From Loripinus fragilis (lineage: Eukaryota; Mollusca; Bivalvia; Lucinida; Lucinidae): a DNA stretch of 64,000 nt. The notes beneath the pieces are model-generated. The model ran no database searches. It saw only the letters and a program-made list of their open reading frames with translations, and was not told the DNA's origin. This document shows, in pieces, positions 11,950 to 23,204 of this stretch. A program made the translations under genes and the position numbers. The stretch's first letter is position 1. Each line of letters begins with the position of its first letter. The stretch spans positions 19,905,977 through 19,969,976 of the forward strand of contig OZ026522.1 in assembly GCA_964019695.1 (NCBI GenBank), written 5' to 3'.

Positions 11950-12142
11950 TTTGTTTGTTTGATCTGATTCTTTACGCCCCATCAACAATCTTTCAGTTAA
12001 ACAGGGACGGGTCTTCCTGGGTTGAACCAGTACTAAGCTAGGATAAATGTGTCTTGCTCAAGGACCACAACGCAGTGACGCCGGTGAGGCTCGAACCCTC
12101 GGTCTCGAGTCAAGCACTCTACCATTCAGCCTCTGCGCTCCC
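11950..12142 (-). mobile_element. tRNA-derived SINE in TRIM-A intron
   Basis: On the minus strand the order is a tRNA-like head (GAATGGTAGAGTGCTTGACT, then GGTTCGAGCCTCACC as box B), the central GAGCAAGACACATTTATCCT, and a tail with GTTGATGGGGCGTAAAG. It is inserted just inside the 5' splice site of the TRIM-A intron. Confidence 0.8.
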
Positions 12143-12209
12143 AGAAGATTGAGTATTAATGTCTAAAGATAGACTGAAGATAATGGGCCCGCCAGAAAAA
12201 CAGATCACT

Positions 12210-12262
12210 AGTGGCAGATCCAGAGGGGGTTCAGCATGTTCGCTTGATCCCCTCTCGCATCG
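12210..12262. mobile_element. Fragment of GGCGGATCCAGAGGGGGTTC MITE
   Basis: Only one end is present (GTGGCAGATCCAGAGGGGGT). Fuller copies are at 13889, 16473, 25163 and 30578. Confidence 0.5.
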
Positions 12263-12363
12263 AGCCCAATTATAATGGCAACGCCCATACGAACGAACAC
12301 TATTTTACGCATGTTTTTGATAAACAATTTCTACATCATATAATTGTTAATATTTTCTTACTC

Positions 12364-12490
12364 ATCATTTATAACATTTGTTTTGGGTGCTCAAAAGAAC
12401 CGTTTCATTGAGCATAACAGTACCCACAACATATATATGTTTTGGTTGAGAAATAAGAAAAAATATTTTTGTTACGCACTCTTAATTAAC
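12364..12490. repeat. Palindromic 'gggtgctcaaaagaaccg' repeat
   Basis: TTTTGGGTGCTCAAAAGAAC, then ACATATATATGTTTTGGTTG and the AT-rich tail seen at 27420-27486. It lies within the TRIM-A intron. Confidence 0.6.
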
Positions 12491-12520
12491 TAAAGGCCTG
12501 CTATTTGACATAGATTTGAA

Positions 12521-12810
12521 ATGAAGTAAGGCTGCAAATATCAGGAATCGATACAATCAAGTACCACACCTGACCCAGCATACCAATGGGAAAGTGACAA
12601 GCTCGCAGTTAGACACCACAAACGAGAGCCAAGAGGTCTGTCCTTTCCCAGCAGGTGACCACAAGGCACAAGTAAACAGACGCGCACAAAGGCATAACAG
12701 ACACAAGACAGGAAAAACATAAATGATCCACAAAAGAAGTACCGCCTTGGAACGGTCAGTAAAAATAGTTCACAGGAGGGCTTAAACCGGTTTCACGGCG
12801 CCAACCTTAT
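12521..12810 (-). mobile_element. 5'-truncated Penelope-like element in TRIM-A intron
   Basis: It begins (3' end of the element) with AAATATCAGGAATCGATACA and runs to GGGCTTAAACCGGTTTCACG, about 30 bp before the TRIM-A splice acceptor. It matches 22013-22310 and 40572-40850 but is shorter at its 5' end. Confidence 0.7.
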
Positions 12811-12839
12811 ATCATTTCTTGTTTTCGTTGTTCTTGCAG

Positions 12840-13864
12840 GCTCTTACTCAGAAACGGTGAAAGTTACATTCGCAGAAACGAGGAAAAGAAACATTGTGTT
12901 AGACGAAGAAAGATTCGAGGATACCTTCTTAAAGTGTCTCATCTGTCGCGAAAACTATGACGATGACGAAAAAATGCCCAAGATGCTTCCGTGCCACCAT
13001 ACGTTTTGTCTGGACTGCCTCCAGCAAATGTTCCGCGTGGAGGGGGAATTTCGGCAAAATCTTACCTCCGCGTTCAGGAGCATGCCCTTGGCAGTGAAAA
13101 TAAGTTGTCCCACGTGTCGAGAAGGAATAATCGCATCTGCCATGGAAATAAAGAAATTGCCAAATGATCATACTGTGTTAGAACTGGTTGCTTTCGTGAA
13201 ACAGATTGGAAAGGCTCAGGTGGCGTATTGTTCACGTCATCAGCTACAGCCACTGAACTTCTTCTGTGAGCCGTGTATGCAGCCTGTGTGTTGTGATTGT
13301 ACAGTGATTGACCATAAGGAGATTAACGGACACAAGGTAGAAAATGTAGACGAAGCGATGAAAAAATACTCCCCAGCGCTGGATAAAACTATACATCAGA
13401 TTGATGACGAACATAAAGGACTTGAAGAAAAGAGACGTGCGCTAGAAAAGGCGTTTGATAACGTTGAACAAATTCAAAGAGAACTTGCAGTGCAAATCCG
13501 ACAAACTTTCGATAGAATTCGCGATTCGGTAGACGAGAGAGAACGAGAGTTGTTCGATATTTCGGAGCGCGAGATAGACCGGAAGCGAACGCTTCTGCGG
13601 GACTGCATGAAAATGGTGACCAGTCGTGAAGCGGAATTGAAGCAACAGAAGGGAAAATTACTACAAGCGAAAGACAATAAAGACCTTGTGAATATGTTTG
13701 ATCTAAACAGAGCCGCTAAGGACTGTATTGACAAACCGGTAGACATTCCAGTTTCTAAGACGTCGGAAGATTTCGCCGTCAGCTTCCAGTTCAACAGTCG
13801 GCAAGAAGCGGGAATTAGAACAAATATATCCAACTTTGGAGACGTTACTTTTAAATTTGAATAA
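12840..13864 (+). CDS. TRIM-A: RING, B-box, coiled-coil protein (main exon)
   Basis: The acceptor TTCTTGCAG ends at 12839; joined to the exon ending 11913, the frame reads through to TAA at 13864, giving 363 residues. RING finger: cysteines and histidine at about C55, C58, C74, H76, C79, C82, C112 and C115, the C3HC4 order, with a long insert before the last pair. B-box: C153, H156, C165, C168, C173/174, C176, H181, H187. A charged heptad-rich coiled coil spans about 195-305. The C-terminus is short (ending SNFGDVTFKFE), with no NHL, SPRY or filamin domain. By family, such proteins are E3 ubiquitin ligases that dimerise through the coiled coil; the substrate is unknown. A paralogue with the same order is TRIM-B. 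A MITE begins 25 bp after the stop, so the 3' untranslated region is repeat-derived. In bivalves, RBCC proteins of this kind often belong to expanded families; an immune role would be inference. Confidence 0.9.
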
Positions 13865-13888
13865 TAAGTTGATATCTGTGCCAACCAG

Positions 13889-14071
13889 TGGCGGATCCAG
13901 AGGGGGTTCGCTTGAACCCCCTCCCCACCCCCATTTTAAATATCCAATGAAAATCAAATTATTTCATTTTCATGGACTATTTAAGAAAAATGTGATAAAA
14001 TAAGCAAAGCGATCCCTCACACCTTTAGACATATGAACCCCCTTTCCTAAAATCCTGGATCCGTCCCTGCC
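13889..14071. mobile_element. MITE, GGCGGATCCAGAGGGGGTTC family
   Basis: Left end TGGCGGATCCAGAGGGGGTT, right end near GAACCCCCTTTCC..CTGGATCCG; the middle has AAATTATTTCATTTTCATGG. It occupies the proximal 3' flank of TRIM-A. Confidence 0.7.
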
Positions 14072-14330
14072 AACAGCTGATTTTTAAAGTTACCTCAGTG
14101 TTTCAATATTTATTTGTTATAGCACTATTTAGATTATACACATGTATGTATATTTGTTCAAAATTCGCACGCCAAAACATATTTGCATGTTTATATCCAT
14201 AATACCCTAAGTGAAAGAAACTACTTTATAAGTTAAAAGCTTCAATGATTTTTTTCTTTTCTATCTTGGAAGTGCAACAACGCGTCCTAAGAATACCTTA
14301 GAGGAATTATAGGTTTTGACAATTAACTGG

Positions 14331-14988
14331 TTAAGCCCCAGTTACACTGTCACGATTTTGGGCCACGGCAGAGCTACGACTCACCCCGATTTGTCGAATC
14401 GGGATGCATCGGCTTGATTCTTAGTAGCGCCGTTGCGCCATCGTGATGCACCGGCGTGAATCGTAGTAGTACCGTGGTGATTCTTGTAGAATCTTGGTGA
14501 TTCGGGAGCCTCGAGGACAACGCTACGACGAGTTTAAACCGTTTAAACTCGTCGGGGTGAATCGTGTTGGATTGTGGGCGTGGCCTATATCGTAGCTCTA
14601 CCGTAGCGGGATCGGGGTCATTCCTAGTGGCATCGTGGTAGTATTCGTCGTCATTCTTGGGCGTTCGGGGTTAATCGGGGTATCATCTGACAACACGATT
14701 CACCCCCGACTCATCCAGATTCATCCCGATTCACCAAGAATACAGTACGACTGTCCTACGTTTATGTCGTGACTCTGCCGTAGTAGCATCGAAGTAGCAT
14801 CGTAGTAGCACCGTCATGAATCGTAGAGGAGTCGTAGAGATACCGTAGGAACGTCGTGAGACATCGTAGGGATTTCTGAATTTTCTGTTTTGACCATCCC
14901 GATGCATCCCGATTTTACAACATAGGTCTCATCGGGACGAATCGTGATGAGTCGTAGCCAGAATCGGGAATGTGTAACTGGGGCTTAA
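14331..14988. mobile_element. TTAA-flanked (piggyBac-like) non-autonomous element
   Basis: TTAAGCCCCAGTTACACTGT at the left and GTGTAACTGGGGCTTAA at the right are inverted copies, with TTAA at both borders, the piggyBac target. The interior is unusually rich in short degenerate units based on ATCGTAGTAGCACCGTCGTG and their complements, so it can fold extensively. There is no transposase frame. Confidence 0.75.
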
Positions 14989-15462
14989 TAGCAGTTTACT
15001 GTCAATAGCCATTTTAACTTAACACCTTCCTTCATGAATATTCATGCTAGGCTCTCACTTGAATAATTATAGAAATAGATATTCATATTGGTACATAGAA
15101 CAAAGACAGCAAGGTCCACTTGTGTAGGGTCATCTCTAATCATATTTCTGCAAGCAAACAGAGTAGGCACAAATCAGGCAGCTCTTTTTTCCCATCCCAT
15201 ATCTGCCAATAATTTTTGTGATGCAGGGCAAGTTCCTATTTTAAGATATTTCGAGCCCTGGTAGCCCTTTTAATACAAATGGACTAATCCATGCTTATTG
15301 TACTAATATGTATGGGAAAATCCATCAGAATGAAAAGAGATAATCATATTCCAAACATTATTAATCTAAAATTTTGTGTTATTTGACCAATGGTTCAATT
15401 TTGATTGGCTGTGAAACATTACCATGCTGAACCAAGATATATCCTGCTTTTAACTTGATGTA
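14989..15462. other. Unassigned non-coding DNA
   Basis: No supported gene, tandem repeat or terminal inverted repeat was seen. Confidence 0.5.
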
Positions 15463-15670
15463 CAGAAAAACCCGTCTTAAGTGACCACTCAAAAATGGAC
15501 AAAACAAAGATCTTAATGACAAATGGTAGCTTAATGAAGGTCTAAAGTTTTGCAGAATGCTTCCCTTGGATCATTCTGCAATACGTTTGACCTGCATTAA
15601 GTGATAATTGGTCTTGAAAACCAACTTTTGGTCTTTTTTTAAGAATGGTCGTTTTAAACAGGTTTTACTG
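15463..15670. mobile_element. TA-flanked MITE, CAGTAAAACCTG family, copy 2
   Basis: Ends CAGAAAAACCCGTCTTAAG and AAACAGGTTTTACTG with TA on each side. Shares CAAAGATCTTAATGACAAAT and GCAGAATGC with the other copies. Confidence 0.75.
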
Positions 15671-15929
15671 TAGATTCAGATCAATTGCTTTGTTAGAAGC
15701 CACATGATAAGAATCCACATTTTTCTTTCAGCTTGTAAATACGCGCCTATACATGCAACTGTATTCTTCAAGTTAATATGATACGAAAACGAAAATGCAG
15801 CAATAAAAATACCCAGCATGGTTAACTTTAAAACTGAACCGATGACAATCACTTAGTTTGCCGATGAATTCAATATTCACACATTTGCTTAGTCCGAATT
15901 TTCTCTGACGTTTTAGTGGCTGTTCTTTA

Positions 15930-15978
15930 TTTTGATATTTGCCACTACTATTAGTGGTAAATATCAAAATATGGAAAA
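15930..15978. repeat. Hairpin
   Basis: TTTTGATATTTGCCACTA and TAGTGGTAAATATCAAAA are exact inverted copies around a 6-bp loop. Confidence 0.75.
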
Positions 15979-16105
15979 GTCACTTTTACATCAGAGAAGG
16001 CTCGGATTAACATTTGCGTTGACACCATGAAGTTAATTAGACGTTATGTCAACGTAATTCGACTGCATTAACGATTTGACTTGTATACTCTGGGTATTGC
16101 CTTTA

Positions 16106-16311
16106 CAGTAAAACCTGTTTAAGCGGCCAATCAAAAAAAGACAAAAAACAAAGGTCTTAAATCCCAATGGTAGCATAATTAAGGTCGAAAATATTGCAGA
16201 GCACTCCCTTGGAGCATTCTGCAATACTTTTGACCTGCATTAAGCGATGCTCGGTCTTGAAAACCATTTTTGGTTTTCTTTTTGAGTGGCCGCTATAGAC
16301 CGGCTTAACTG
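16106..16311. mobile_element. TA-flanked MITE, CAGTAAAACCTG family, copy 3
   Basis: Ends CAGTAAAACCTGTTTAAGCG and ATAGACCGGCTTAACTG with TA flanks; the body is shared with the copies at 11579 and 15463. Confidence 0.75.
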
Positions 16312-16472
16312 TACATGTATGTATTTGCATAAGAAATGTGTTTATATGCTTTAGGGGTTATTCTTGCCATAGTCGCTTAAATAAAATGAGCCAGCACATG
16401 AGCTTTTGGTTCTTTTCGCATCGTCGAGCAACTAAGGCTCAGGCGATTCTGCGCAAAACCTCAGACACGCCC

Positions 16473-16625
16473 AGTGGCGGATCCAGAGGGGGTTCATTCA
16501 CTTGAACCCCCCTCCCCGACCCCCGTGTTTAAATATCCTATGTGAGACCAAATTATTTCATTTTCATGGGATATTTAAGAAAAATTAGATACATTCAGCA
16601 AAGCGAACCCCCTCCCCCCCCCCCA
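16473..16625. mobile_element. MITE, GGCGGATCCAGAGGGGGTTC family, right end eroded
   Basis: Left end GTGGCGGATCCAGAGGGGGT; the body has AAATTATTTCATTTTCATGG. The right end dissolves into a C-rich run near 16610-16623. Confidence 0.6.
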
Positions 16626-17177
16626 TACACACACATATTTATACATTTCAGAGCCTTTGTTGATCTCATATATAAAGTATGGATGTAGATAAAGACTCCT
16701 ATCAAAATTTAGACTTCTAGCCCCACTCGTTTTACATGTATGTCAATATGGACGTCAATTAGAGGCTCAGTCTGTGCATATACGTTAAGTAGTACCAAAA
16801 CCACAAATGCTTGCTCAAATCTTTATAAGTTAGTGCTGTCTAGTTTAATGTCTTGCATAACATAATTATCATTACTATTATCTTATTTATTAAAAATATT
16901 TTCTAGGTAGGATTCACATAGCCTGCAGGCCTCCATATAAGTGAGCGCAATGGATTTTTTTTTTATTTCTCAAAACGTGTTTGGTGTACTCAAAAGAACC
17001 GTGTCAATAAGCATACAAAAGATGCGTAAAGTGATAACTACAATTTTACGTTCAAAAAATCCTTATCTGGACATATGCATAGGATAATACAATAAATGTT
17101 CAGTTTCATTTTGTTCCAAAGACTTCTCTACCGTTTGTGCATTGATACCTGTATTATCGTGGTGGCAACATCGAATT

Positions 17178-17354
17178 TTATACCAACCTTACCAACTTTA
17201 GCACGACATATCTCGTGATGTGCAAGGTCTACACTGCTGTAGGTGGTATAAAATAGTTATACTATAATTATCAACCTGTACGTAAGATAATCCACTCGCT
17301 AAAACTCGTGGATTATCTCCACGTACAGGCGGACAACCCATGGTATAACTATTA
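17178..17354. repeat. Dispersed palindromic repeat, copy 2
   Basis: Same structure as 5318-5494: TATCTCGTGATGTGCAAGGT, then the hairpin arms around AAAACTCGTGG. Confidence 0.7.
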
Positions 17355-17618
17355 CGTATAGGGTTTATTTCGGTTTTGCAAGATGACTGATATGTGGTAC
17401 CTGCATTTCGAATACAACTATAATGCTGTACCAATCAAAATGACAGATATTCCTTGGGCAACTATCCGGTGAACAATGATGGTGGCCCGACGTTTTATCA
17501 TTACTGGACCTATGCTGTTCGGATATACTCGAAGGAGTATTCTCACATGCATAGGTTCCGAAGATCACATTTTGTCTGCTCCTTATTCTTTCTGACAGTG
17601 CTATAATATGATCAGACC

Positions 17619-17842
17619 TACTGCCGTGCCAACCAAAAGTGACATTTACGTCATACTTTGTTTTGTTAAGTAAAACATTAACTTGTACTCGTCACTGAGC
17701 TGATGCGGATCGACAGATCACTTGTGTATTAATCCTATCCTGTAGATAGGATTAATACATATGTGATCTATCGATTCTACGTCCCTAATAACTTTGTAAA
17801 CAAAACATGACGTCACTGTCACTCTTGGCTGGCACGACAGTA
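17619..17842. mobile_element. TA-flanked MITE with CTGYCGTGCCARCC termini
   Basis: Left CTGCCGTGCCAACCAAAAGT and right ending TTGGCTGGCACGACAG are inverted copies of about 35 bp, flanked by TA. A near-perfect inner hairpin (TGTATTAATCCTATC / GATAGGATTAATACA) lies at about 17726-17762. Confidence 0.7.
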
Positions 17843-17929
17843 CCATGTCGATTTCACTGTGCTTTATGTGCCTAAATATTCATATGCCAACTTCGGTTCT
17901 TTTTTATCCTTAATGCGCCAACCGCAAAA

Positions 17930-18790
17930 AAGGTCGTCTGCTTTTCTCGCCTGCTAAAATGTTTAAGAAGCCTCTATGGCAAACAGTGTGGATCCAGATC
18001 AGCAGTCTGTTCTGGGTCCACGCTGTTTGCTTCTATACTTAATTTGTCAGTAATGTTAGGCACTAATTTGCAGCAGACGACTTCAGCAGACGACATTTTC
18101 AGATGCATTTTTTTCTTGGCGCTTTAAGGGTTAATCTTTGAAGCGCCTGCAATTAGTGCGTCTGAAAATGTCCTCCCCCTAAGTCATCAGCACATATTTG
18201 CTAACATCAATGAATAATGTGAGTGCAAGGGCAGACACTGTTGACCCAGATTAGGCTGCTCTTTTAGAAGCAATCTGATCTGAGTCTACATTGTTTGGCC
18301 GTTAAGCGTCTAAAAACATTTCAGCAGACGACAAAAGCAGACGACTTTTTGTGTTTGACGCTTTTAAAAAAAGGGGGTAAATTCGCGACTGAATTCGTCT
18401 GTTTGTCTTCTGCGTTTAATATAAAAGCCTCTGTTTGTACCCGGAACTGGGAGCAGTCTATTCTGAGTACACTGCACTGCTTGCATGCCAGCTTAAGTTA
18501 ATTTGGTGTTAACTCTTTGTCTGCTAGCGGCGAAAATGTCGTCTGCTATTAAACTTTGTTAACAGTTTCAAGCCAGAACAGACAGAACGTCGGTCCTGAT
18601 CTGGATTCAAACCATTTGACACTCTGTTAGTGTTCCTGAAAGATATTTTCATAAAAGTTAATTTTGAAAAAAAAACAGATGTCAACAACAAAAGCATTAA
18701 AATTACCCAATATGCAAACAGTTAATGTGAAAATTGAAGCAGAAGATATCAGCAGACGACTCAAAATGCCATCACTAACATGTTTTCAGC
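17930..18790. repeat. Cluster of CAGACGAC-containing repeat fragments
   Basis: Several copies of AGCAGACGAC (for example 18075, 18087, 18313, 18749), plus paired inverted segments such as GTGGATCCAGATCAGCAG near 17991. The segment 18585-18680 matches the dispersed repeat at 563-720. The pattern suggests nested, degraded elements rather than a gene. Confidence 0.45.
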
Positions 18791-19689
18791 AGCCGTCAAT
18801 TTATTTTGATATATGAAATATGTCAGTGGAGGATTGATATGAAATATACAGCCTAATTTGCTTGAATCGAACAACTTGAAAGTTGAAAAAACTGTCATCT
18901 GCCGACCGGAGCTATAACTATAGATGTTTCCTTTATAGTTAAAATTTATGATCAAATTTTGTTTAGGCATTTCAAGTGAACCATTTTCGAAAATAATAAA
19001 CATGTAATACAGAGTTCACAAAATATACGAGCGTATGTGGGCGGTCAGCGTTGTACCAAAACTGACGTGGTTATCTTACATGTATATTTCCAGACAATTT
19101 TACTCGTTAGCTATCTATTTAAAATATTAAAAATGTTACGATTTACCAAAAATGTTTTGGTTCTTATTCTCCTTCCTTCAATTATATTCCATTTCCACAA
19201 GCTCAATACAAGACTTATGGGAATGCCATGCCGCTAAAGTCTGGCACGAGTGATGATGGTTAACAAGACAATTCCTGAATTCGAGATTCAAATGCTGACT
19301 TTCCACAAAAAGTCAACCTCCAAATACTGAATAATAAGGCAGATTATAATTATCATCTCCTCTATTATTTAAGGATATTTTAGTTTAAACTTTTATTTCA
19401 TTTGTACATATAATGCAATAAGTTCACATACAGATCATTACGAAATACAAAAAAGGGATTCAGAAGAAAGTCTATTGACTTTTGTAAATCTGTTTCCCAG
19501 CTATTTAATATTAGAAATACAATAAACGTATGACTTGAATTGACATTAGTATGTATAAACAATACAGCAAAAACTCGATAATTCAAGTTGGAATTAACCA
19601 GGTTTAGCTGTATATATTATAATTTCAAAACCGCTGTTTAATACAAAGTATGAATTTTGACTTTTGAAAATGGCATTTTCCATAAATTT
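18791..19689. other. Unassigned non-coding DNA
   Basis: AT-rich, with only short unsupported open frames on both strands. Confidence 0.5.
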
Positions 19690-20030
19690 TGATACAGTTA
19701 AAAAGTAAGTGAGTATGAGCAGGGAAAACCACAATCACAAACTGCAGACCAACCCACGGAACCGCGAGGAAACCCCACAGAACATTAATAGTAACAATAC
19801 ATCTGTAAGACAATAATAGCAAAGCAACCAGCTCGCTCTCTCTTCCTCGTCAAGATGATTGCAAAACTAGAAAGAACATAAAGTAATGCCTAACAAAGAC
19901 AATCACAGAATCCTACCAAACAACGGGAGGTACATAAAACAATAAATCAACAACAACAGAACGCACAGCAACCTAAGCTACCAGGGGTGGTGGGGGGCTT
20001 AAATGCATTTTACTGGCGCCAAATCTTCGT
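19690..20030 (-). repeat. Dispersed repeat related to 26673-27235
   Basis: Read on the minus strand it matches 26673-26960 and 59830-60085 (GATTGTGGTTTTCCC, GCAATCATCTTGACGAGGAA, TTGCTTTGCT). Its far end has GGCTTAAATGCATTTTACTGGCGCCAA, resembling the GGCTTAAACCGG...GGCGCCAACC part of the Penelope tail, so it may be a second Penelope-type subfamily. Confidence 0.5.
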
Positions 20031-20132
20031 CCTATATTCTATTGTTGTTAATACACAAAATTGTTTAGCTCACGTGGAGGCTTCCTAACTAATGCAATGT
20101 ATCATCACAGTCAAAATGGTTCATTGTGTATA

Positions 20133-20315
20133 CAGTAAAACTTGTCTTAAGCGGTCATTTAAGACAAAGAAGGTCTTAATTGCAAATGGTAGCTTAATGA
20201 AGGTCGAAAGTATTGCAGAATGCTCTCCTAACTTTTGACCTGCATTAAGCGATAGTTGGTCTTGAAAACCAATTTTGGTCTTCTTTTTAAGCGGCCGCTT
20301 AAGACAGGGTTTACT
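20133..20315. mobile_element. TA-flanked MITE, CAGTAAAACCTG family, copy 4
   Basis: Ends CAGTAAAACTTGTCTTAAGC and GCTTAAGACAGGGTTTACT; the body is shared with the other four copies. Confidence 0.75.
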
Positions 20316-20647
20316 TATTAAGGGGCTACAGGTTAGAATTTCAAAACAAATGTTATGTTTCTTCATCTGAAGATCGATTTGTCTTAGCAAATAGTGCAGA
20401 ACCTGATGTTCATCTGGGTCTTCACTGTTTGACATAGTACCCGTTTAGGGTTATCCGGTCCTCAAAGGGTTAATCCGTATTACATGCCTGTGGCATCTGA
20501 ACAGTGTCTTTACTGTCCATTGTACCTGTTAACAGAATGGATTAACCCATTTAGAAGTGACAGAGACTAAGGAGACCAGCAACTCATCAGCTTTTGCATT
20601 GTTTGACAACGGAAATCATTTTCAGCATCAAAGCAACCTTTATAAGA

Positions 20648-20763
20648 GTAGGAAATAGGGCGAAGATCAGGAATGGATATAATCAAGCACCACACCTGAC
20701 CCTGGATACCAATGGGAAAGTGACAACTTCACAATTAGACATCACAAACGAGAGCCAAGAAAT
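20648..20763 (-). mobile_element. Short 5'-truncated Penelope-like 3' end
   Basis: GATCAGGAATGGATATAATC to ACATCACAAACGAGAGCCAA: only about 115 bp of the 3' terminus remains, the shortest of five copies. Confidence 0.65.
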
Positions 20764-22011
20764 ACTACAATCATACTACTCCTTGAAAATCAAAATCTGG
20801 TCTCATTTTTCATCTGACCAATTTTGATCCATGTTTCGTCAATCATTTCCTTAACAAAGAAGGATAATGCGACGGTCATCCAATAAAGAATGAGACTTTT
20901 TCTATAGCGCAGTGAATTTACATGCCAGACTTATGAAATCTCGCCCAAAGCTAGCCTGTCTCTTTGGCTTTTTACATGTTACGTATTCGGCGTGTTATAT
21001 AGTTCAAACTTTTGTTGCTAGGCAACATAAGAAGTCTTGTCCAACATGCGTGGACGGCTCAGTACAGGCGGTCACCATGGCATCAGATAAAGATGTATAG
21101 TTTGTTTTTTTCTACTAATACTAACGAGTATATATGCTTATGCAATCTGTCTATATACAATAGGAGAAAGTAATGTTCCAGAGTTTTGAGCTGTTACCAT
21201 GGGATCAAAGCTTAAAAATCAAGTTTTCAGAAAGATCTACTATTAACCGCAGACCTCTTTACTTTATAAGTTAATATCAATTACATGTAGTAGAAGGCAA
21301 TTAAAATTAACAATGATCTTTTCGTGGATACGAAATAATAATCAGCTGCACAAAACGATATATTTTGTAGGTTATCCTCCACTACCATAGTTACCATAGC
21401 AACGCAAGACAGTGTGTTTATTAAAAACGAGTAAATTGGTTCCTAGGCAACCAAAATAAAGGGTGTGCATTTTTGGTCCTTCTTTTATAGCATTTTATGT
21501 AACACTATATGGACTCTATGTTATATATTATAACACCATGAGAGAAGTAATTAATTCTGCTGTCCTTTAAATGAGCTTCCTTTTTGTGTTTCAAAAGATC
21601 TCTAGCAGCTTCATCTATTACAAGCTCTGAATCTGGTTTCTGATTGTTAGTGTGCTGGTATAAAATGAACCTGATCAACGGATTAACCTATCATAGGTGC
21701 TGGTTTTACAAATAAGTATCAGAATGTTCCTGACTAGTTTGTGGCGACTACGTCGCACAATGTGAATCTTTGGTTCAATGGCCAGTAGACTAGTTAAAAT
21801 ATCATCAAAAGTCCTGAACACTGTAGTTAAGAAAATAGTTTGTTAGTTGGTGACCTAACAAAGAAATATAAATATTGTCTTCTTTCTTTTCAGCATACGT
21901 GTGCTCAATATAGGTAGAGGCAACATCGTTACGTCTTGTCTTTTCTGAATGTCTTTTTGTTCCCTTTAGCATCTATCTGTTCTTTATAATACACCTTCAG
22001 AGCATCCCATT
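20764..22011. other. Non-coding DNA with X-box-like palindromes
   Basis: No supported exon. Three sites resemble RFX X-boxes: GTTGCTAGGCAAC (about 21013), GTTACCATAGCAAC (about 21389) and GTTCCTAGGCAAC (about 21439). Confidence 0.4.
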
Positions 22012-22012
22012 T

Positions 22013-22610
22013 GTGAAAGTAAGTAAGGGCGCAAAGATCAGGAATCGATACAATCAAGTACCACACCTGACCCAGGATACCAATGGGAAAGTGACAAACT
22101 CACAATTAGACACCACAAACGAGAGCCAAGAGGTCAGCCCTTTCACAGCAGGTGACCACAAAGCACATATAAATAGACGCGTACAAAGACATAGCAAACA
22201 CAAGACAGAACAAAAACATAAAAGATCCACAAAAGAAGTACCGCCTTGGAACGGTCAGTACAATATTTTACTGGAGGGCTTAAACCGGTTTAACGGCGCC
22301 AACCTCACCCTTAATTCAGATGTAGATCAAGACACATAGATATTTGGTTTGCATGAAAGACCCCTAACTTATCAATGCGTCATCTCCTAAAACATATAAA
22401 TCAAGATATAACAAGGAGATAAAGCAAAGATAAGGACTCAACAGTAAATAAAACTGAATACCGGAGCAAAAGAAATCCAACAGGTAAACCCCGGTGGGCC
22501 CGACAAACAGCCAAAGCATCAGGCCCCTACCATCTCATCAATAGATAAGTCTTTAAGTCGGAACCATCATAGAGCTTGAAGTTCGACCCACCGGCGTGCA
22601 ATTGCCATGC
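22013..22610 (-). mobile_element. 5'-truncated Penelope-like element (600-bp copy)
   Basis: Begins at the shared 3' end (GGCGCAAAGATCAGGAATCG) and continues through GGGCTTAAACCGGTTTAACG and TCATCTCCTAAAACATATAA to CCGGCGTGCAATTG. It is collinear with 40572-41155 of the longer element, confirming that this segment is the tail of that retroelement. Confidence 0.75.
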
Positions 22611-23204
22611 AATACACCAGCAATGGCACAAAAGTCCAAATCTTGAATGACTCACTCATTTCTTAAAGTTAATATAAAGTGATTGCAAAATGAAACCATT
22701 ATTATAACAGTACATGTATACTCCTCAAATATTGATGATTGCTTTAGTTCCTTTCATAATGAATAGTATTCGTATGTTCTTATTTGGTTGTTTGAATAAG
22801 AGATTTACTTGCTTCATCTTGGTGCCTGAGACAAGCTGCATTTGATTGTGATACTTCCTGTACATTCCTAAGGTCAAATAAAACATAAGTGTGTTTCTGG
22901 TACCAGGTCTTACATTTTAGGTAGTGTATGCACACATATTTTTTATTTATTCTTTTCTTGAAAAAAATATAATTGTATTCATTTTGAAAGGCATTACGCC
23001 TTTCAAAATGCATAAAATTTTATTTTTCCAGAAAACCTGAAAATATTATGTTTCACCAGTAAATTTAGTTAGGGTAGGGTTACCATAAACACAGGATTTT
23101 TTTTTATTCAGCATAAGTTCAAAATAAGTTTTTGATTGGAGAGAAAACACTATGTACTTTCCTAACATGTGGTGCAAACATGTGTCAGCATCTTCTTTTG
23201 GTCT
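22611..23204. other. Non-coding DNA, possibly more transposase relic
   Basis: Short minus-strand frames at 22780-23252 may be decayed downstream parts of the hAT-like relic at 23205-23660, but no firm motif is visible. A hairpin (CATTTTGAAAGGC / GCCTTTCAAAATG) lies at about 22980-23010. Confidence 0.3.

Noticed and set aside
13474..13884. 136-residue minus-strand frame across TRIM-A
   Set aside because: Shadow of the TRIM-A coiled-coil coding sequence; no domain or splice support.
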